In this document: piece by piece, positions 56,414 to 64,000 of the stretch | How the letters are laid out: each line of letters begins with the position of its first letter | How positions within the stretch are numbered: the stretch's first letter is position 1 | Assembly (NCBI RefSeq): GCF_019428685.1 | Contig: NZ_CP080095.1 | Span: forward strand, 3,534,001 to 3,598,000 | Direction: 5' to 3' | Length of the DNA: 64,000 nucleotides | Source: Paraburkholderia edwinii | GTDB taxonomy: Bacteria > Pseudomonadota > Gammaproteobacteria > Burkholderiales > Burkholderiaceae | The notes under the pieces: generated by a model | Seen by the model: the letters and a program-made list of their open reading frames with translations, nothing else | What the model was told of the DNA's origin: nothing | Databases searched by the model: none | Translations under genes and position numbers: made by a program

Positions 56414-57080
56414 ACTCACCGCGCTGCTGCATCTCGCGTCGCCCGCCTTGCCGATCGGCGCATTCAGCTATTCGCAAGGGCTCGAAGCGGCTATTGAAGC
56501 GCAGTTGATCACCGATGCCGATAGCGCACGCGACTGGATCGAAAACGGCCTGACGAACGTGCTCGCAATCGGCGAGTTGCCGTTTCTCGCGCATCAGCTC
56601 GAACGCTGGCGCACGCACGATGCCGCCAGCCTCGCGACGGCCAACATCGAATTTCTCGCGAGCCGCGAGTCATCGGAATTGCGCCGCGAAACCGAGCAAA
56701 TGGGCTGGTCGCTGCGGCAGCTGTGCGCCTCGCTCGAATGGGGCGACGCCGCACGGCGCGCCACGCTCGACGCCATGACGCCGATCGCGCAACCGACCGC
56801 ATTCGCCTTCGCCGCGTTCGCTCACGATGCCCCTGCCGACGCCACCCTCGCTGCCTACGCATTCAGCTGGGTGGAAAACCAGGCGGCGGCGGCGTTGAAA
56901 GCGGTGCCGCTCGGCCAGCTCGCGGGACAACGGATTATCGTCGCTCTACGCGGCGCGATCGACGCCGCGGTGACACGCGCGTTAGCGACATCGCCCGACG
57001 ACATCAACACCTTCGCGCCGCAGCTCGGCATTCTGTCGGCGCGCCACGAGTCGCAGTATTCGCGGCTATTCCGCTCATAG
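56400..57080 (+). CDS. ureF: Urease accessory protein UreF
   Basis: UreF acts with UreD and UreG in nickel insertion, gating GTPase-driven activation. The 226-residue protein begins [33 protein letters not shown], typical for UreF, and ends with the [28 protein letters not shown]. Its start overlaps the ureE stop by 14 bases. The open frame is longer upstream but in the His-rich ureE region, so the ATG at 56400 is used. Confidence 0.96.
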   Translation: MRIAELTALLHLASPALPIGAFSYSQGLEAAIEAQLITDADSARDWIENGLTNVLAIGELPFLAHQLERWRTHDAASLATANIEFLASRESSELRRETEQMGWSLRQLCASLEWGDAARRATLDAMTPIAQPTAFAFAAFAHDAPADATLAAYAFSWVENQAAAALKAVPLGQLAGQRIIVALRGAIDAAVTRALATSPDDINTFAPQLGILSARHESQYSRLFRS

Positions 57081-57107
57081 CTATTCGCTCAGAAGGTTTG
57101 GAACACC

Positions 57108-57743
57108 ATGAACGCACGCACTCCACGCACGAAGAAACTGCCGCCGCTGCGCGTCGGCGTCGGCGGCCCGGTCGGTTCCGGCAAAACGACGCTGCTCGAA
57201 ATGCTCTGCAAGGCGATGCGCGAGCGCTACGACCTCGTGGCGATTACCAACGACATCTATACGAAGGAAGACCAGCGTCTGCTAACCGTTGCGGGCGCGC
57301 TGCCTGCCGAGCGGATCATGGGGGTCGAGACCGGCGGCTGCCCGCACACGGCGATTCGCGAAGATGCGTCGATCAATCTCGAAGCGGTCGACCGGATGCT
57401 GACGCGCTTTCCCGACGCGGATATCGTGTTTATCGAATCGGGCGGCGACAATCTGGCGGCAACGTTCAGTCCGGAGCTTTCCGACCTGACGATTTACGTG
57501 ATCGATGTTGCCGGCGGGGAGAAGATTCCGCGCAAAGGCGGCCCGGGCATTACGAAGTCGGATCTGCTGGTCATCAACAAGACGGATCTTGCACCGTTCG
57601 TCGGCGCGAATCTCGATGTGATGGCGTCGGATGCAAAGAAGATGCGCGGCGAGCGGCCGTTTGTGATGTGCAACCTGAAAGCGCTCGATGGACTCGATCA
57701 GGTAATCGCGTTTATTGAGAAGAAGGGGTTATTGGTGGTTTGA
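57108..57743 (+). CDS. ureG: Urease accessory GTPase UreG
   Basis: UreG is the GTPase that drives nickel delivery to urease. The 211-residue protein shows [28 protein letters not shown] (P-loop), [36 protein letters not shown] (metal-binding CPH), [15 protein letters not shown], and [13 protein letters not shown] (G4). It is the last gene of the urea cluster and is followed by a stem-loop. Confidence 0.97.
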   Translation: MNARTPRTKKLPPLRVGVGGPVGSGKTTLLEMLCKAMRERYDLVAITNDIYTKEDQRLLTVAGALPAERIMGVETGGCPHTAIREDASINLEAVDRMLTRFPDADIVFIESGGDNLAATFSPELSDLTIYVIDVAGGEKIPRKGGPGITKSDLLVINKTDLAPFVGANLDVMASDAKKMRGERPFVMCNLKALDGLDQVIAFIEKKGLLVV

Positions 57744-57766
57744 GCGGCGGCCCGCTAGTGAGTAGG

Positions 57767-57792
57767 GACGAGCCGACAGGTATCGGCTCGTC
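57767..57792. terminator. Hairpin between convergent ureG and the amide operon
   Basis: GACGAGCCGA (57767-57776) pairs perfectly with TCGGCTCGTC (57783-57792) over a 6-base loop. It lies between the converging ureG and SDR genes. The lack of a T run makes intrinsic termination weak; it may be Rho-assisted or serve both strands. Confidence 0.55.
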
Positions 57793-57862
57793 AGGTGGAA
57801 CATCGCCCCGCTTGCTCAGAACAACCCGAAAACCGGGCTGACTATTCGCATCACCGAGCGCT

Positions 57863-58627
57863 TCAAAGTTGCACGCCGCGCGTCAGCGCACCGTCGACGA
57901 CGAAGTTGGTTCCGCTCACGAAGCTCGCCGCCGGGCTCGCGATAAATGCAACCGCATTGGCGATCTCCTGCGGCTTTGCCATGCGTCCCGTCGGGTTCAA
58001 CGCAAGCGAACGCTCGTACAGCGCCGGATCGTTGTGCTCGATCCAGTCCCACACGCCGCCTTCGAAATACACATTGCCCGGCGACACGGTGTTCGCGCGA
58101 ATTCCCTTCGACGCCAGCTGATTCGCGAGCCCCTGTATGTAGTGAACGAGCGCGGCCTTGAACACGCCATAAGGACCTGCCGCAAAATCGATCTCGCGTC
58201 CCGACACGCTCGAAATCGCCACGATCGACGCGGCCTTGCTCGCTTCCAGAAAAGGCATCGCGGCATCAATCAGATTGACTGTGCCGAGCAGATCCGTCTC
58301 GAACTCCTTGCGCCACGACTCGATGTCGTTGCCGATCGCAAGCGCGCTCACATTGGCCACGACGATATCGAGCCCGCCCCATCGGGAGCCGACGCTTTTC
58401 ACCCACTCCTGCAACGCCGCGCCGTCCGCCACATCAATGGCCGCGCCTTCCGCACGCGCGCCGCTCAGTTCGGCCAGTGCCCTTGCGGTTGTTTTGACGC
58501 TCTGCGCATCGCGTGCACAGATCGCGACTTCAGCGCCTTCTCTCGCGAATGTTTGCGCAATCGCCAGACCGATACCCTTGGTGCCGCCGGTCACGATCGT
58601 CTTCAAGCCCTTCAATTGCAGGTCCAT
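57863..58627 (-). CDS. Short-chain dehydrogenase/reductase
   Basis: The 254-residue protein is a classical SDR: TGGTKGIGLAIAQ (cofactor loop) near residue 13, NVSALAIG and the catalytic YGVFKAALVHY (Tyr-xxx-Lys) near residue 155. NAD(P)H-dependent oxidation or reduction of a small alcohol or ketone is likely. It lies 44 bases downstream of amiR, as last gene of the amide operon, and may act on a product of amide turnover; that link is inferred. Confidence 0.92.
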   Translation of the reverse strand: MDLQLKGLKTIVTGGTKGIGLAIAQTFAREGAEVAICARDAQSVKTTARALAELSGARAEGAAIDVADGAALQEWVKSVGSRWGGLDIVVANVSALAIGNDIESWRKEFETDLLGTVNLIDAAMPFLEASKAASIVAISSVSGREIDFAAGPYGVFKAALVHYIQGLANQLASKGIRANTVSPGNVYFEGGVWDWIEHNDPALYERSLALNPTGRMAKPQEIANAVAFIASPAASFVSGTNFVVDGALTRGVQL

Positions 58628-58671
58628 GCTCGTCTCCTGTGCGTATTGGGAAATAACGGTGTGAACGCTCC

Positions 58672-59322
58672 CTAGTCTTCTTCGCGGTGATCCGCCGAGG
58701 CGAGACCGCGCTTGATCTGCAGCACCTCGCCCGCCTGAATGACCGAATGACAGATGTCATCGATGGTCACGCGCTTTTCCATCGCCTGCGCACGCAACAT
58801 GTCGTATGCGTCCCGTTCGCTGACACGATGCATCGTCATCAGAATGCCCTTGGCTTCCTGCAGATGACGGCTGTCGAGCAGCTTCTGCTCGAGCCGCGCG
58901 ATACGCTGCACATGCTGACGCGCGCGCTTCGCGTGATACAGCGCCATCACGACGGTGGACAGCAGCCCCGAGGCGCGAATCGGCGTAGTCACGATGCCGT
59001 CCGCGCCCATCTTGATCGCCTGATCGATAAAGGTGGGGTTTTCGTAGGCCACCACGCAAATTACCGGAGGCGAGTCCGGCCCGGACCACTCGCCCTTCAG
59101 CGCGCGCTCCTCCGGCAACAACGCGCGAAACACCAGATCGGTCCGATCGGGCAGCGTCTGCAGCGGCGGCCAGCATCGCTCCACCTGGAACCCCATGCGC
59201 CGCAGGTGGTTCGTCAGCGTCAAACCGTCGTCGTCGTCCGGATGGAACACGACCACCCGCGCATGGCGCTCGAGGATCGAACCCGTCAGGCTGCGTTGGC
59301 CCCTGTCCGCTCGTACGCTCAC
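58672..59322 (-). CDS. amiR: ANTAR-domain antiterminator (AmiR-like)
   Basis: The 216-residue protein has an N-terminal pseudo-receiver domain (HARVVVFHPDDDDGLTLTNHLRRMGFQVERCW) without a typical phosphoacceptor pattern, and a C-terminal ANTAR RNA-binding helical domain (LQEAKGILMTMHRVSERDAYDMLRAQAMEKRVTIDDICHSVI). In Pseudomonas AmiR, AmiC holds the antiterminator inactive until an amide binds. It follows amiC with only one base between stop and start, so they are co-translated. The RNA target should be a leader upstream of the transport operon, outside this window. Confidence 0.9.
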   Translation of the reverse strand: MSVRADRGQRSLTGSILERHARVVVFHPDDDDGLTLTNHLRRMGFQVERCWPPLQTLPDRTDLVFRALLPEERALKGEWSGPDSPPVICVVAYENPTFIDQAIKMGADGIVTTPIRASGLLSTVVMALYHAKRARQHVQRIARLEQKLLDSRHLQEAKGILMTMHRVSERDAYDMLRAQAMEKRVTIDDICHSVIQAGEVLQIKRGLASADHREED

Positions 59323-59323
59323 G

Positions 59324-60478
59324 TTAGTAGTCCCGCGTGCTCAACTTCGTGACCCAGTCCCCGAGCGTCTGACGCGTCATATACGGATCGGGAACCACCG
59401 CAAACTTCGATTCGCGCAGAATGTTGAACTGCCCATCCGGCCTGACGCGGCCGATGCGCGGGTAGAGCGCCATGTGGTGATTGACCGGATCGATGCGCAC
59501 CCGGCCTTGCGGCGCCGCGAATTCCGAACCGAGAAGTTGCGGCATGATCGCCGCGATCTCGTCCGAGCCCGCGCGTGCGCAGGCCTCCGCGAACATATGC
59601 ATCTGGTAGTACGCCGCCTCCCAGTTCATGTCGGCGGGCATGTCGGCGCCGAAGCGCGCCTGGTGATGCCGCACCGCACGATGGTTCTCGTCCGTGTCGA
59701 TGCTCTGGAAATACGGGGCGGCCGTGTAATGTCCTGCTGCAATGCCGCGCTGCATCGCGTGAATCTCGGTCTCCGACGTGTTGAGGCTGCCGATCGGCAA
59801 CTTCGCCGGATCGAGATCCGCATGTGCATAGGCATCGTACAGATAAGGGACGGTCGCGCCGATCACCGTGCAAAAGATCCAGTCCGGCGCCTTGCGTTTG
59901 ATGTCCGCGATGATTTGCGTGAACTGCTCGCGCGTCGCGTCAAGCGGAAGATAGCGCTCGCCGACGATCGCGCCCTCGGGGTGCTGAAGCAGCAGCTCCT
60001 GCATCGTGCGGTTGCATTCATACGGGTACACGTAGCTCGAGCCGACGAAATAGACCCGGGCGCCGAAGGTTTCCGCCATGAAGTCCGCGAGCTGGACGCC
60101 GTTCTGGTTCGGCGAAGCGCCGCTATAGATGATGTTGTCGGAGTATTCGAAGCCTTCGTATTGTTGAGAGTAGACCAGCAGCCGGTTGTGCTTCTCGACC
60201 ACAGGCAGCATCGCCTTGCGGCTGGTGGACGTATACCCGCCGAAGATCACGTTCACGCCGTCGTGAACGATCAGCCGCTCGGCAAGCTCGCGAAACACCG
60301 CTGGATCCGAGCAGGGATCGTAGTGAATGGCGACCAGCTCACGTCCGTCGATGCCGCCGCGTGCATTGATTTCCTCGATGGCAAGGCTGGCGCCGCGCCA
60401 TTGAGACTGCTCGAGCAACGCGGTCGAGCCGCTCGCCGAACATAACAGGCCCACTCGGACAGGATCGGACAGAGCCAT
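59324..60478 (-). CDS. amiC: Amide-sensing periplasmic-binding-like regulator (AmiC-like)
   Basis: The 384-residue protein has the UrtA/AmiC-type fold (VRVGLLCSASGSTALLEQSQWRGASLAIEEINARGGIDG, YTSTSRKAMLPVVEKHNRLLVYSQQYEGFEYS) but no signal peptide, so it is cytosolic. That makes it a sensor of the AmiC kind rather than a transporter binding protein. It overlaps the AmiR gene region by near-coupling and lies next to an FmdA-type amidase, so its ligand is probably a short amide or urea. Confidence 0.9.
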   Translation of the reverse strand: MALSDPVRVGLLCSASGSTALLEQSQWRGASLAIEEINARGGIDGRELVAIHYDPCSDPAVFRELAERLIVHDGVNVIFGGYTSTSRKAMLPVVEKHNRLLVYSQQYEGFEYSDNIIYSGASPNQNGVQLADFMAETFGARVYFVGSSYVYPYECNRTMQELLLQHPEGAIVGERYLPLDATREQFTQIIADIKRKAPDWIFCTVIGATVPYLYDAYAHADLDPAKLPIGSLNTSETEIHAMQRGIAAGHYTAAPYFQSIDTDENHRAVRHHQARFGADMPADMNWEAAYYQMHMFAEACARAGSDEIAAIMPQLLGSEFAAPQGRVRIDPVNHHMALYPRIGRVRPDGQFNILRESKFAVVPDPYMTRQTLGDWVTKLSTRDY

Positions 60479-60542
60479 GTGATAGAACGCCCTTGAATGC
60501 GCGGAGCGAGGCCCCGCGCCTTATCGGTGTAACGTAATTGTT

Positions 60543-61529
60543 CTACTTGAGGTAGTGCTTCGCGACCATCGCGCCTACCGTATATTTTGGATCGACAAAA
60601 TTACCGAGGCGAACCTTGCCGACCTGACTCAGCATCATGTACGCGTCCCACTTGTCGAAGCCGTAGTCCGCGGCCATCCACAGCACCAGCTCGCGATACG
60701 CGATGCGCGTCGCGTCCTCCAGCGGCCGCGCGCTGCCGATGCTCATCAGCGCAGCCTCGTTCTCAAGCCGCGGCCAGTCGATTTTCCACTTCTTGATCAG
60801 GTCGACGCGCACTGTCGTCGTGCTCTGATACTCGACGGCCGTCCCGCATACTTCGCCATCGCCCTGACATGCATGCGCATCGCCGATAAAGAGCCGCCCG
60901 CCCGGCGAGCGCACCGGCAGGTACGTGATGCTGCCCGGGCCCATATCGGGCACGTCCATGTTGCCGCCATGCGAATCGGGCGTCAGCGAGTTAATCGAAT
61001 CGATCTCCGGCGACAGGCTCAGCGTGCCGATATGCGGCTTGTACGGCAGCGTGTGGCGCTTGCTCCAGTACACGTTTTCTTCGTCGATCCTGATCTTGCG
61101 CACGACCTCGGGCAATGGCTCGTTCAGCAGCGCGGTGTAATCGGTACCCGTCAGTCCGCCGAAGTTCGGGATCATGCAGCAGAAGCCATGTGGATCGGGC
61201 CCGCGCGGCGCCATTTTCTCGATGTACACGGCGACCACATCACCCTTTTCCGCGCCCTCGATCATGATCGGCCCGTTCTGCGGATTCAGAAACGGCACCT
61301 GCAGAACCTCGGACGGTTTGTCTGTCTCTTCCTTGATCTTCCCTTCGAACGCATCGCGTGTCTCCACCACGACGCGATCGCCTGGCTTCACATTCAACAC
61401 CGGCTGCGAGTATGGTCCGATCGTGTAGTGATACGTTTTCTGCATCTTCTCGGTCAGATGATGCTCCACCGGTTCACGATCGGCGCCGACACCTCGCTTC
61501 ATCATGATCGATTCTTCAAGCCATTTCAT
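60543..61529 (-). CDS. fmdA: Acetamidase/formamidase family protein
   Basis: The 328-residue protein belongs to the FmdA_AmdA family: PGDRVVVETRDAFEGKI, PQNGPIMIEGAEKGDVVAVYIEKM, PRGPDPHGFCCMIPNFGGLTG, SPEIDSINSLTPDSHGGNMD and GSITYLPVRSPGGRLFIGDAHACQGDGEVCGTAVE. These hydrolyse formamide or other short amides to ammonia and an acid. It is 64 bases upstream of amiC and directly follows the importer genes. ATG at 61529 has GGAG 8 bases upstream. The true amide substrate is not known. Confidence 0.92.
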   Translation of the reverse strand: MKWLEESIMMKRGVGADREPVEHHLTEKMQKTYHYTIGPYSQPVLNVKPGDRVVVETRDAFEGKIKEETDKPSEVLQVPFLNPQNGPIMIEGAEKGDVVAVYIEKMAPRGPDPHGFCCMIPNFGGLTGTDYTALLNEPLPEVVRKIRIDEENVYWSKRHTLPYKPHIGTLSLSPEIDSINSLTPDSHGGNMDVPDMGPGSITYLPVRSPGGRLFIGDAHACQGDGEVCGTAVEYQSTTTVRVDLIKKWKIDWPRLENEAALMSIGSARPLEDATRIAYRELVLWMAADYGFDKWDAYMMLSQVGKVRLGNFVDPKYTVGAMVAKHYLK

Positions 61530-61542
61530 ATTCTGCTCTCCG

Positions 61543-62250
61543 TCACAATGCCAGGTACTGGCGAATCAGTTCTTCATCCCCAAGCTGGGCGGGGCTCAAT
61601 GTGTCGACGATACGGCCTTTATCCATCACGCAGCAGCGCGTTGCAATCCGTTCGACCATGCCCATGTCCTGCTCGACGAGTACCACGCCAATGCCTGTCT
61701 CGCGTGCGACCTGCAGCAGCGTCTCGCCGATCAGATCGACAATCGAAGGCTGAATGCCTTCCGAGGGTTCATCGAGCAGCAGTACCTTAGGGGAGCTGAT
61801 CAGCGCGCGCGCGATCGCGAGTTGCTGTTGTTCTCCGCCGCTCATCGTGCCGGCTTTCTGTTCGTAGCGGTTCTTCAGTATAGGAAAGTAACCGACGACT
61901 TTCTCCTTCATTCGGGCCGCCTGCGCGCGATTGGCCTGCGCGCCGACCTGAAGGTTTTCCGCCACGGTCAATGCGCCGAAGATTTCGCGGCCTTGCGGCA
62001 CATAGCCGATGCCCTTGCGCGCGCGCACGTCCGGCTTGGCCGCACCGATGGCTTCGCCGTCGAGCGCGATGCTTCCCGCATCGAGCGCGACGAGGCCGAT
62101 CAGCGCACGCATCAACGTGGTTTTCCCGACGCCGTTGCGGCCGATCAGCGCAAGCACCTCGCCCTTATCGACGGTGAACGATACGCCGTTGAGCACGCGT
62201 CCGCCGCCATAGCCGCCTTCCACGCCCGACACCTGCAGCAGCGCGCTCAT
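61543..62250 (-). CDS. ABC transporter ATP-binding protein (LivF/UrtE-like)
   Basis: The 235-residue ATPase has ALIGRNGVGKTTLMRALIG (Walker A), MSGGEQQQLAIARALISSP (signature) and LLLDEPSEGIQPSIVDLIGE, which resembles UrtE more than LivF of amino acids. Its start overlaps the stop of the LivG-like gene by four bases (ATGA). It is the second ATPase of a urea/short-amide-type importer and precedes fmdA. ATG at 62250 gives the standard N-terminus. Confidence 0.93.
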   Translation of the reverse strand: MSALLQVSGVEGGYGGGRVLNGVSFTVDKGEVLALIGRNGVGKTTLMRALIGLVALDAGSIALDGEAIGAAKPDVRARKGIGYVPQGREIFGALTVAENLQVGAQANRAQAARMKEKVVGYFPILKNRYEQKAGTMSGGEQQQLAIARALISSPKVLLLDEPSEGIQPSIVDLIGETLLQVARETGIGVVLVEQDMGMVERIATRCCVMDKGRIVDTLSPAQLGDEELIRQYLAL

Positions 62251-62957
62251 TTCTTCTTCCCCAGGTAGACTTCGGCGACATCGTCGCGCGCGAGGATTTC
62301 TTCGAGCGGTCCGTCCGCGAGCAGGCAACCGCCATGCAATACCGTCACACGCGACGCGATCTGCCTGACGAAGGTCATGTCGTGCTCGACCACCATCATC
62401 GTCAGACCTGCTGCCGACAGGCGCTTGACCAGCTCGCCGGTCGCATGCGTTTCCTCGACGGACATGCCCGCCACCGGCTCATCGAGAAACAGCAGCTTTG
62501 GACGCAGCGATACCGCCATGGCAATTTCGAGCCATTGCTTCTTGCCGTGCGACAGATGGCGCGCCGGCACGTGCGCCTCGTCCTGCAGCATGAAGCGCTG
62601 CAGCAGGTCATCGAGGCTTTCAGGCCGGTCGTCCCTGGCGCGATGCAGCGAAAGTTGCAGATGCTGGCGCACGCTCAGATCCGGGAACACGCCGGGAATC
62701 TGGAACTTGATGCTCATGCCCATGCGGATGCGCTGATGCGGCAGCACATGACTCATATCCTGACCGAGAAACAGCACGCTGCCTTCAGAGGGCCGATGCT
62801 CGCCCGTGATCAGTTTGAAGAACGTGCTCTTGCCGGCGCCGTTCGGCCCGATCACGCAGCGGATCTCCCCCGCGTCGATCTTGAAATCGATGCCGTTGAT
62901 TACTTGCGCGCCGCCGAAGTGCTTTTTGAGCCCGCGGGTTTCCAGCAGCGTGGTCAT
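62247..62957 (-). CDS. ABC transporter ATP-binding protein (LivG/UrtD-like)
   Basis: The 236-residue ATPase shows CVIGPNGAGKSTFFKLITG (Walker A), LSHGKKQWLEIAMAVSLRP (signature with K-Q-W) and LLFLDEPVAGMSVEETHATG (Walker B). SHGKKQWLEI is the phrase typical of UrtD-like and FmdE-like ATPases. Its start overlaps the end of the upstream permease gene by four bases. It drives uptake with the LivF-like ATPase. Confidence 0.93.
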   Translation of the reverse strand: MTTLLETRGLKKHFGGAQVINGIDFKIDAGEIRCVIGPNGAGKSTFFKLITGEHRPSEGSVLFLGQDMSHVLPHQRIRMGMSIKFQIPGVFPDLSVRQHLQLSLHRARDDRPESLDDLLQRFMLQDEAHVPARHLSHGKKQWLEIAMAVSLRPKLLFLDEPVAGMSVEETHATGELVKRLSAAGLTMMVVEHDMTFVRQIASRVTVLHGGCLLADGPLEEILARDDVAEVYLGKKK

Positions 62958-64000
62958 GATTGGCCCTCCTCGTGCTTCAGGCAGGTGCTGCGCCGGTGCC
63001 GGCTAGCGTCAACGCGTTTCGCGACGCGCCGCAGATGCCGCGTGATGAACGGCAGCAGGCCTTCCGGTGCAGCGAGCACGACGACGAGCAGAATCGCGCC
63101 GAGCAGAATCAACGCGTACTGGCTGCCGTATATCGCGAGGTTCTGCGACAGCCACACTAGCAACGCCGTGCCGAGAATGGCGCCGCCAAGGCTCGAGCGG
63201 CCGGACGTCGCTACCCAGATCACGGGCATCGCGGCGGCAGTGAGGCCCATCGTCGATGGCGTGATGTAGGAACCCCAGATCGTGTACAGGGCGCCCGACA
63301 ATCCGCCCAACGTGCAACCCAGCACGAAGACGAGCAGTTGATGCCGTCGAATATCGACGCCCAGCATCTCCGCGCGTTGCGGGTTCTCGCGAATCGCGAT
63401 GAGCGTGAGGCCGAACGTGCCGTCGAGCAATCTGCGCATGATTGCGTAGACCACCAGCAGCAAAATCAGCACGAGGTAATAGAAGCTCGTGTTCTCGATC
63501 GTCAGCGGTCCGCCTGGCCAGGGAATGGTCAGCTGGGGCATGCCGCCCATGCCGTTGTAGCCGTTCAGCCGCGCTTCGCCGATCGTCCATTGCGGTCCCG
63601 CCGTCTGTGCCATGAAGGTTTCGAGCACGAGCGTCACCGATAGCGTGACGATGCCGATAAACACGCCCTTGATGCGCCCGAAAAAAATCATGTAGCCGAT
63701 CAGCGCCGCAACGACCACGCTCACGGCCAGGCCCGCGCCGAGACCGAGCCACGAGTCGAACCAGGCGTCGCCATAGTTGAGCGTGAAGATGCCGTAGCTG
63801 TAACCGGACAGGCCGAAGAATGCCGTCTGCCCGAACGACAGGATGCCGCCATAGCCCCACATCGCGGCGAGCCCCAGTGCGCTGAACGCCCATAGCAGGC
63901 AGTACGCGAGATTGCCGCTGGTGGTGGCATCGACGAAGAGCGGCAGACACAATGCGACGAGCCATGGCAGGTAGCGTAGCGTGCGCGTCGCGGCGTTCGT
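62954..64000 (-). CDS. ABC transporter permease (LivM/UrtC-like), cut by the window edge
   Basis: The frame continues without a stop to the right edge, so the true start is probably outside the window (348 codons visible; RYLPWLVALCLPLFVDATTSGNLAYCLLWAFSALGL). The LivM-like core is clear: GLAAMWGYGGILSFGQTAFFGLSGYSYGIFTL, GVFIGIVTLSVTLVLETFMAQTAGPQWTIGEARLNGYNGMGG and GTALLVWLSQNLAIYGSQYALILLG. It is the second permease of the amide-type importer, and the LivH-like and binding-protein genes should lie beyond the edge. An in-frame ATG or alternative start is not needed inside the window. Confidence 0.88.
   Translation of the reverse strand, partial: TNAATRTLRYLPWLVALCLPLFVDATTSGNLAYCLLWAFSALGLAAMWGYGGILSFGQTAFFGLSGYSYGIFTLNYGDAWFDSWLGLGAGLAVSVVVAALIGYMIFFGRIKGVFIGIVTLSVTLVLETFMAQTAGPQWTIGEARLNGYNGMGGMPQLTIPWPGGPLTIENTSFYYLVLILLLVVYAIMRRLLDGTFGLTLIAIRENPQRAEMLGVDIRRHQLLVFVLGCTLGGLSGALYTIWGSYITPSTMGLTAAAMPVIWVATSGRSSLGGAILGTALLVWLSQNLAIYGSQYALILLGAILLVVVLAAPEGLLPFITRHLRRVAKRVDASRHRRSTCLKHEEGQS

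Noticed and set aside
59324..60478. The AmiC-like gene as a transporter binding protein
   Set aside because: It lacks a signal peptide and is followed directly by an ANTAR-domain gene, so a cytosolic sensor role fits better.

Overview
The window looks like chromosomal DNA of a high-GC betaproteobacterium of the Burkholderiaceae, most like Paraburkholderia or Caballeronia. The base for this is gene content and order: pepA-holC-DUF2486 divergent from lptF-lptG, a DUF2844-DUF3443 pair, a DUF4148 protein, cysI-DUF934-cysH-cysD-cysN-cobA with a divergent CysB-type regulator, and a joined urtABCDE-ureDABCEFG cluster. I see no rRNA, tRNA, CRISPR array, insertion sequence or phage gene.

Layout. 0-11.8 kb is housekeeping DNA: EVE-domain protein, SIMPL protein, lgt, a LysR regulator divergent from ilvD, a small cytochrome c, the DUF2486-holC-pepA set, the LPS-export permeases lptF and lptG, and a CbiX-type chelatase. 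11.8-24.2 kb is an accessory island, with looser spacing and more AT-rich intergenic DNA: four AraC-family regulators (two of them close paralogues), two alpha/beta hydrolases, two AhpD-like proteins, an aldo/keto reductase and a flavin monooxygenase. A shared operator-like sequence lies in front of two of the regulators and both hydrolases, so part of the island looks like one small regulon, perhaps for detoxification or xenobiotic turnover. 24.3-31.8 kb holds assimilatory sulfate reduction and its LysR regulator.

32.0-33.5 kb has an orphan periplasmic binding protein and a small conserved protein. 33.5-40.7 kb is a LacI-controlled, ribose-type ABC transporter operon with an epimerase/isomerase and a Gfo/Idh/MocA dehydrogenase, for an unidentified sugar or polyol, with a perfect palindromic operator in front of lacI. 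40.9-45.7 kb holds a PCMT-family methyltransferase, a rhodanese, the DUF2844-DUF3443 pair and an omega-amino acid:pyruvate aminotransferase. The DUF3443 protein shows the hallmarks of a bilobal pepsin-like aspartic protease and is the most interesting single protein here.

46.2-57.8 kb is a complete urea module: the five-gene ABC importer urtABCDE, urease subunits ureABC and accessory genes ureDEFG. Sequences matching the sigma-54 -24/-12 consensus lie in front of urtA and again in front of ureA, so nitrogen control at two points is likely. From the right edge, on the minus strand and converging on the urea module, comes a second nitrogen-scavenging operon: a LivM/LivG/LivF-type importer, an FmdA-type amidase, an AmiC-AmiR sensor/antiterminator pair and a short-chain dehydrogenase. 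The window therefore pairs a urea system with a short-chain-amide system. The right-most permease gene is cut by the window edge.
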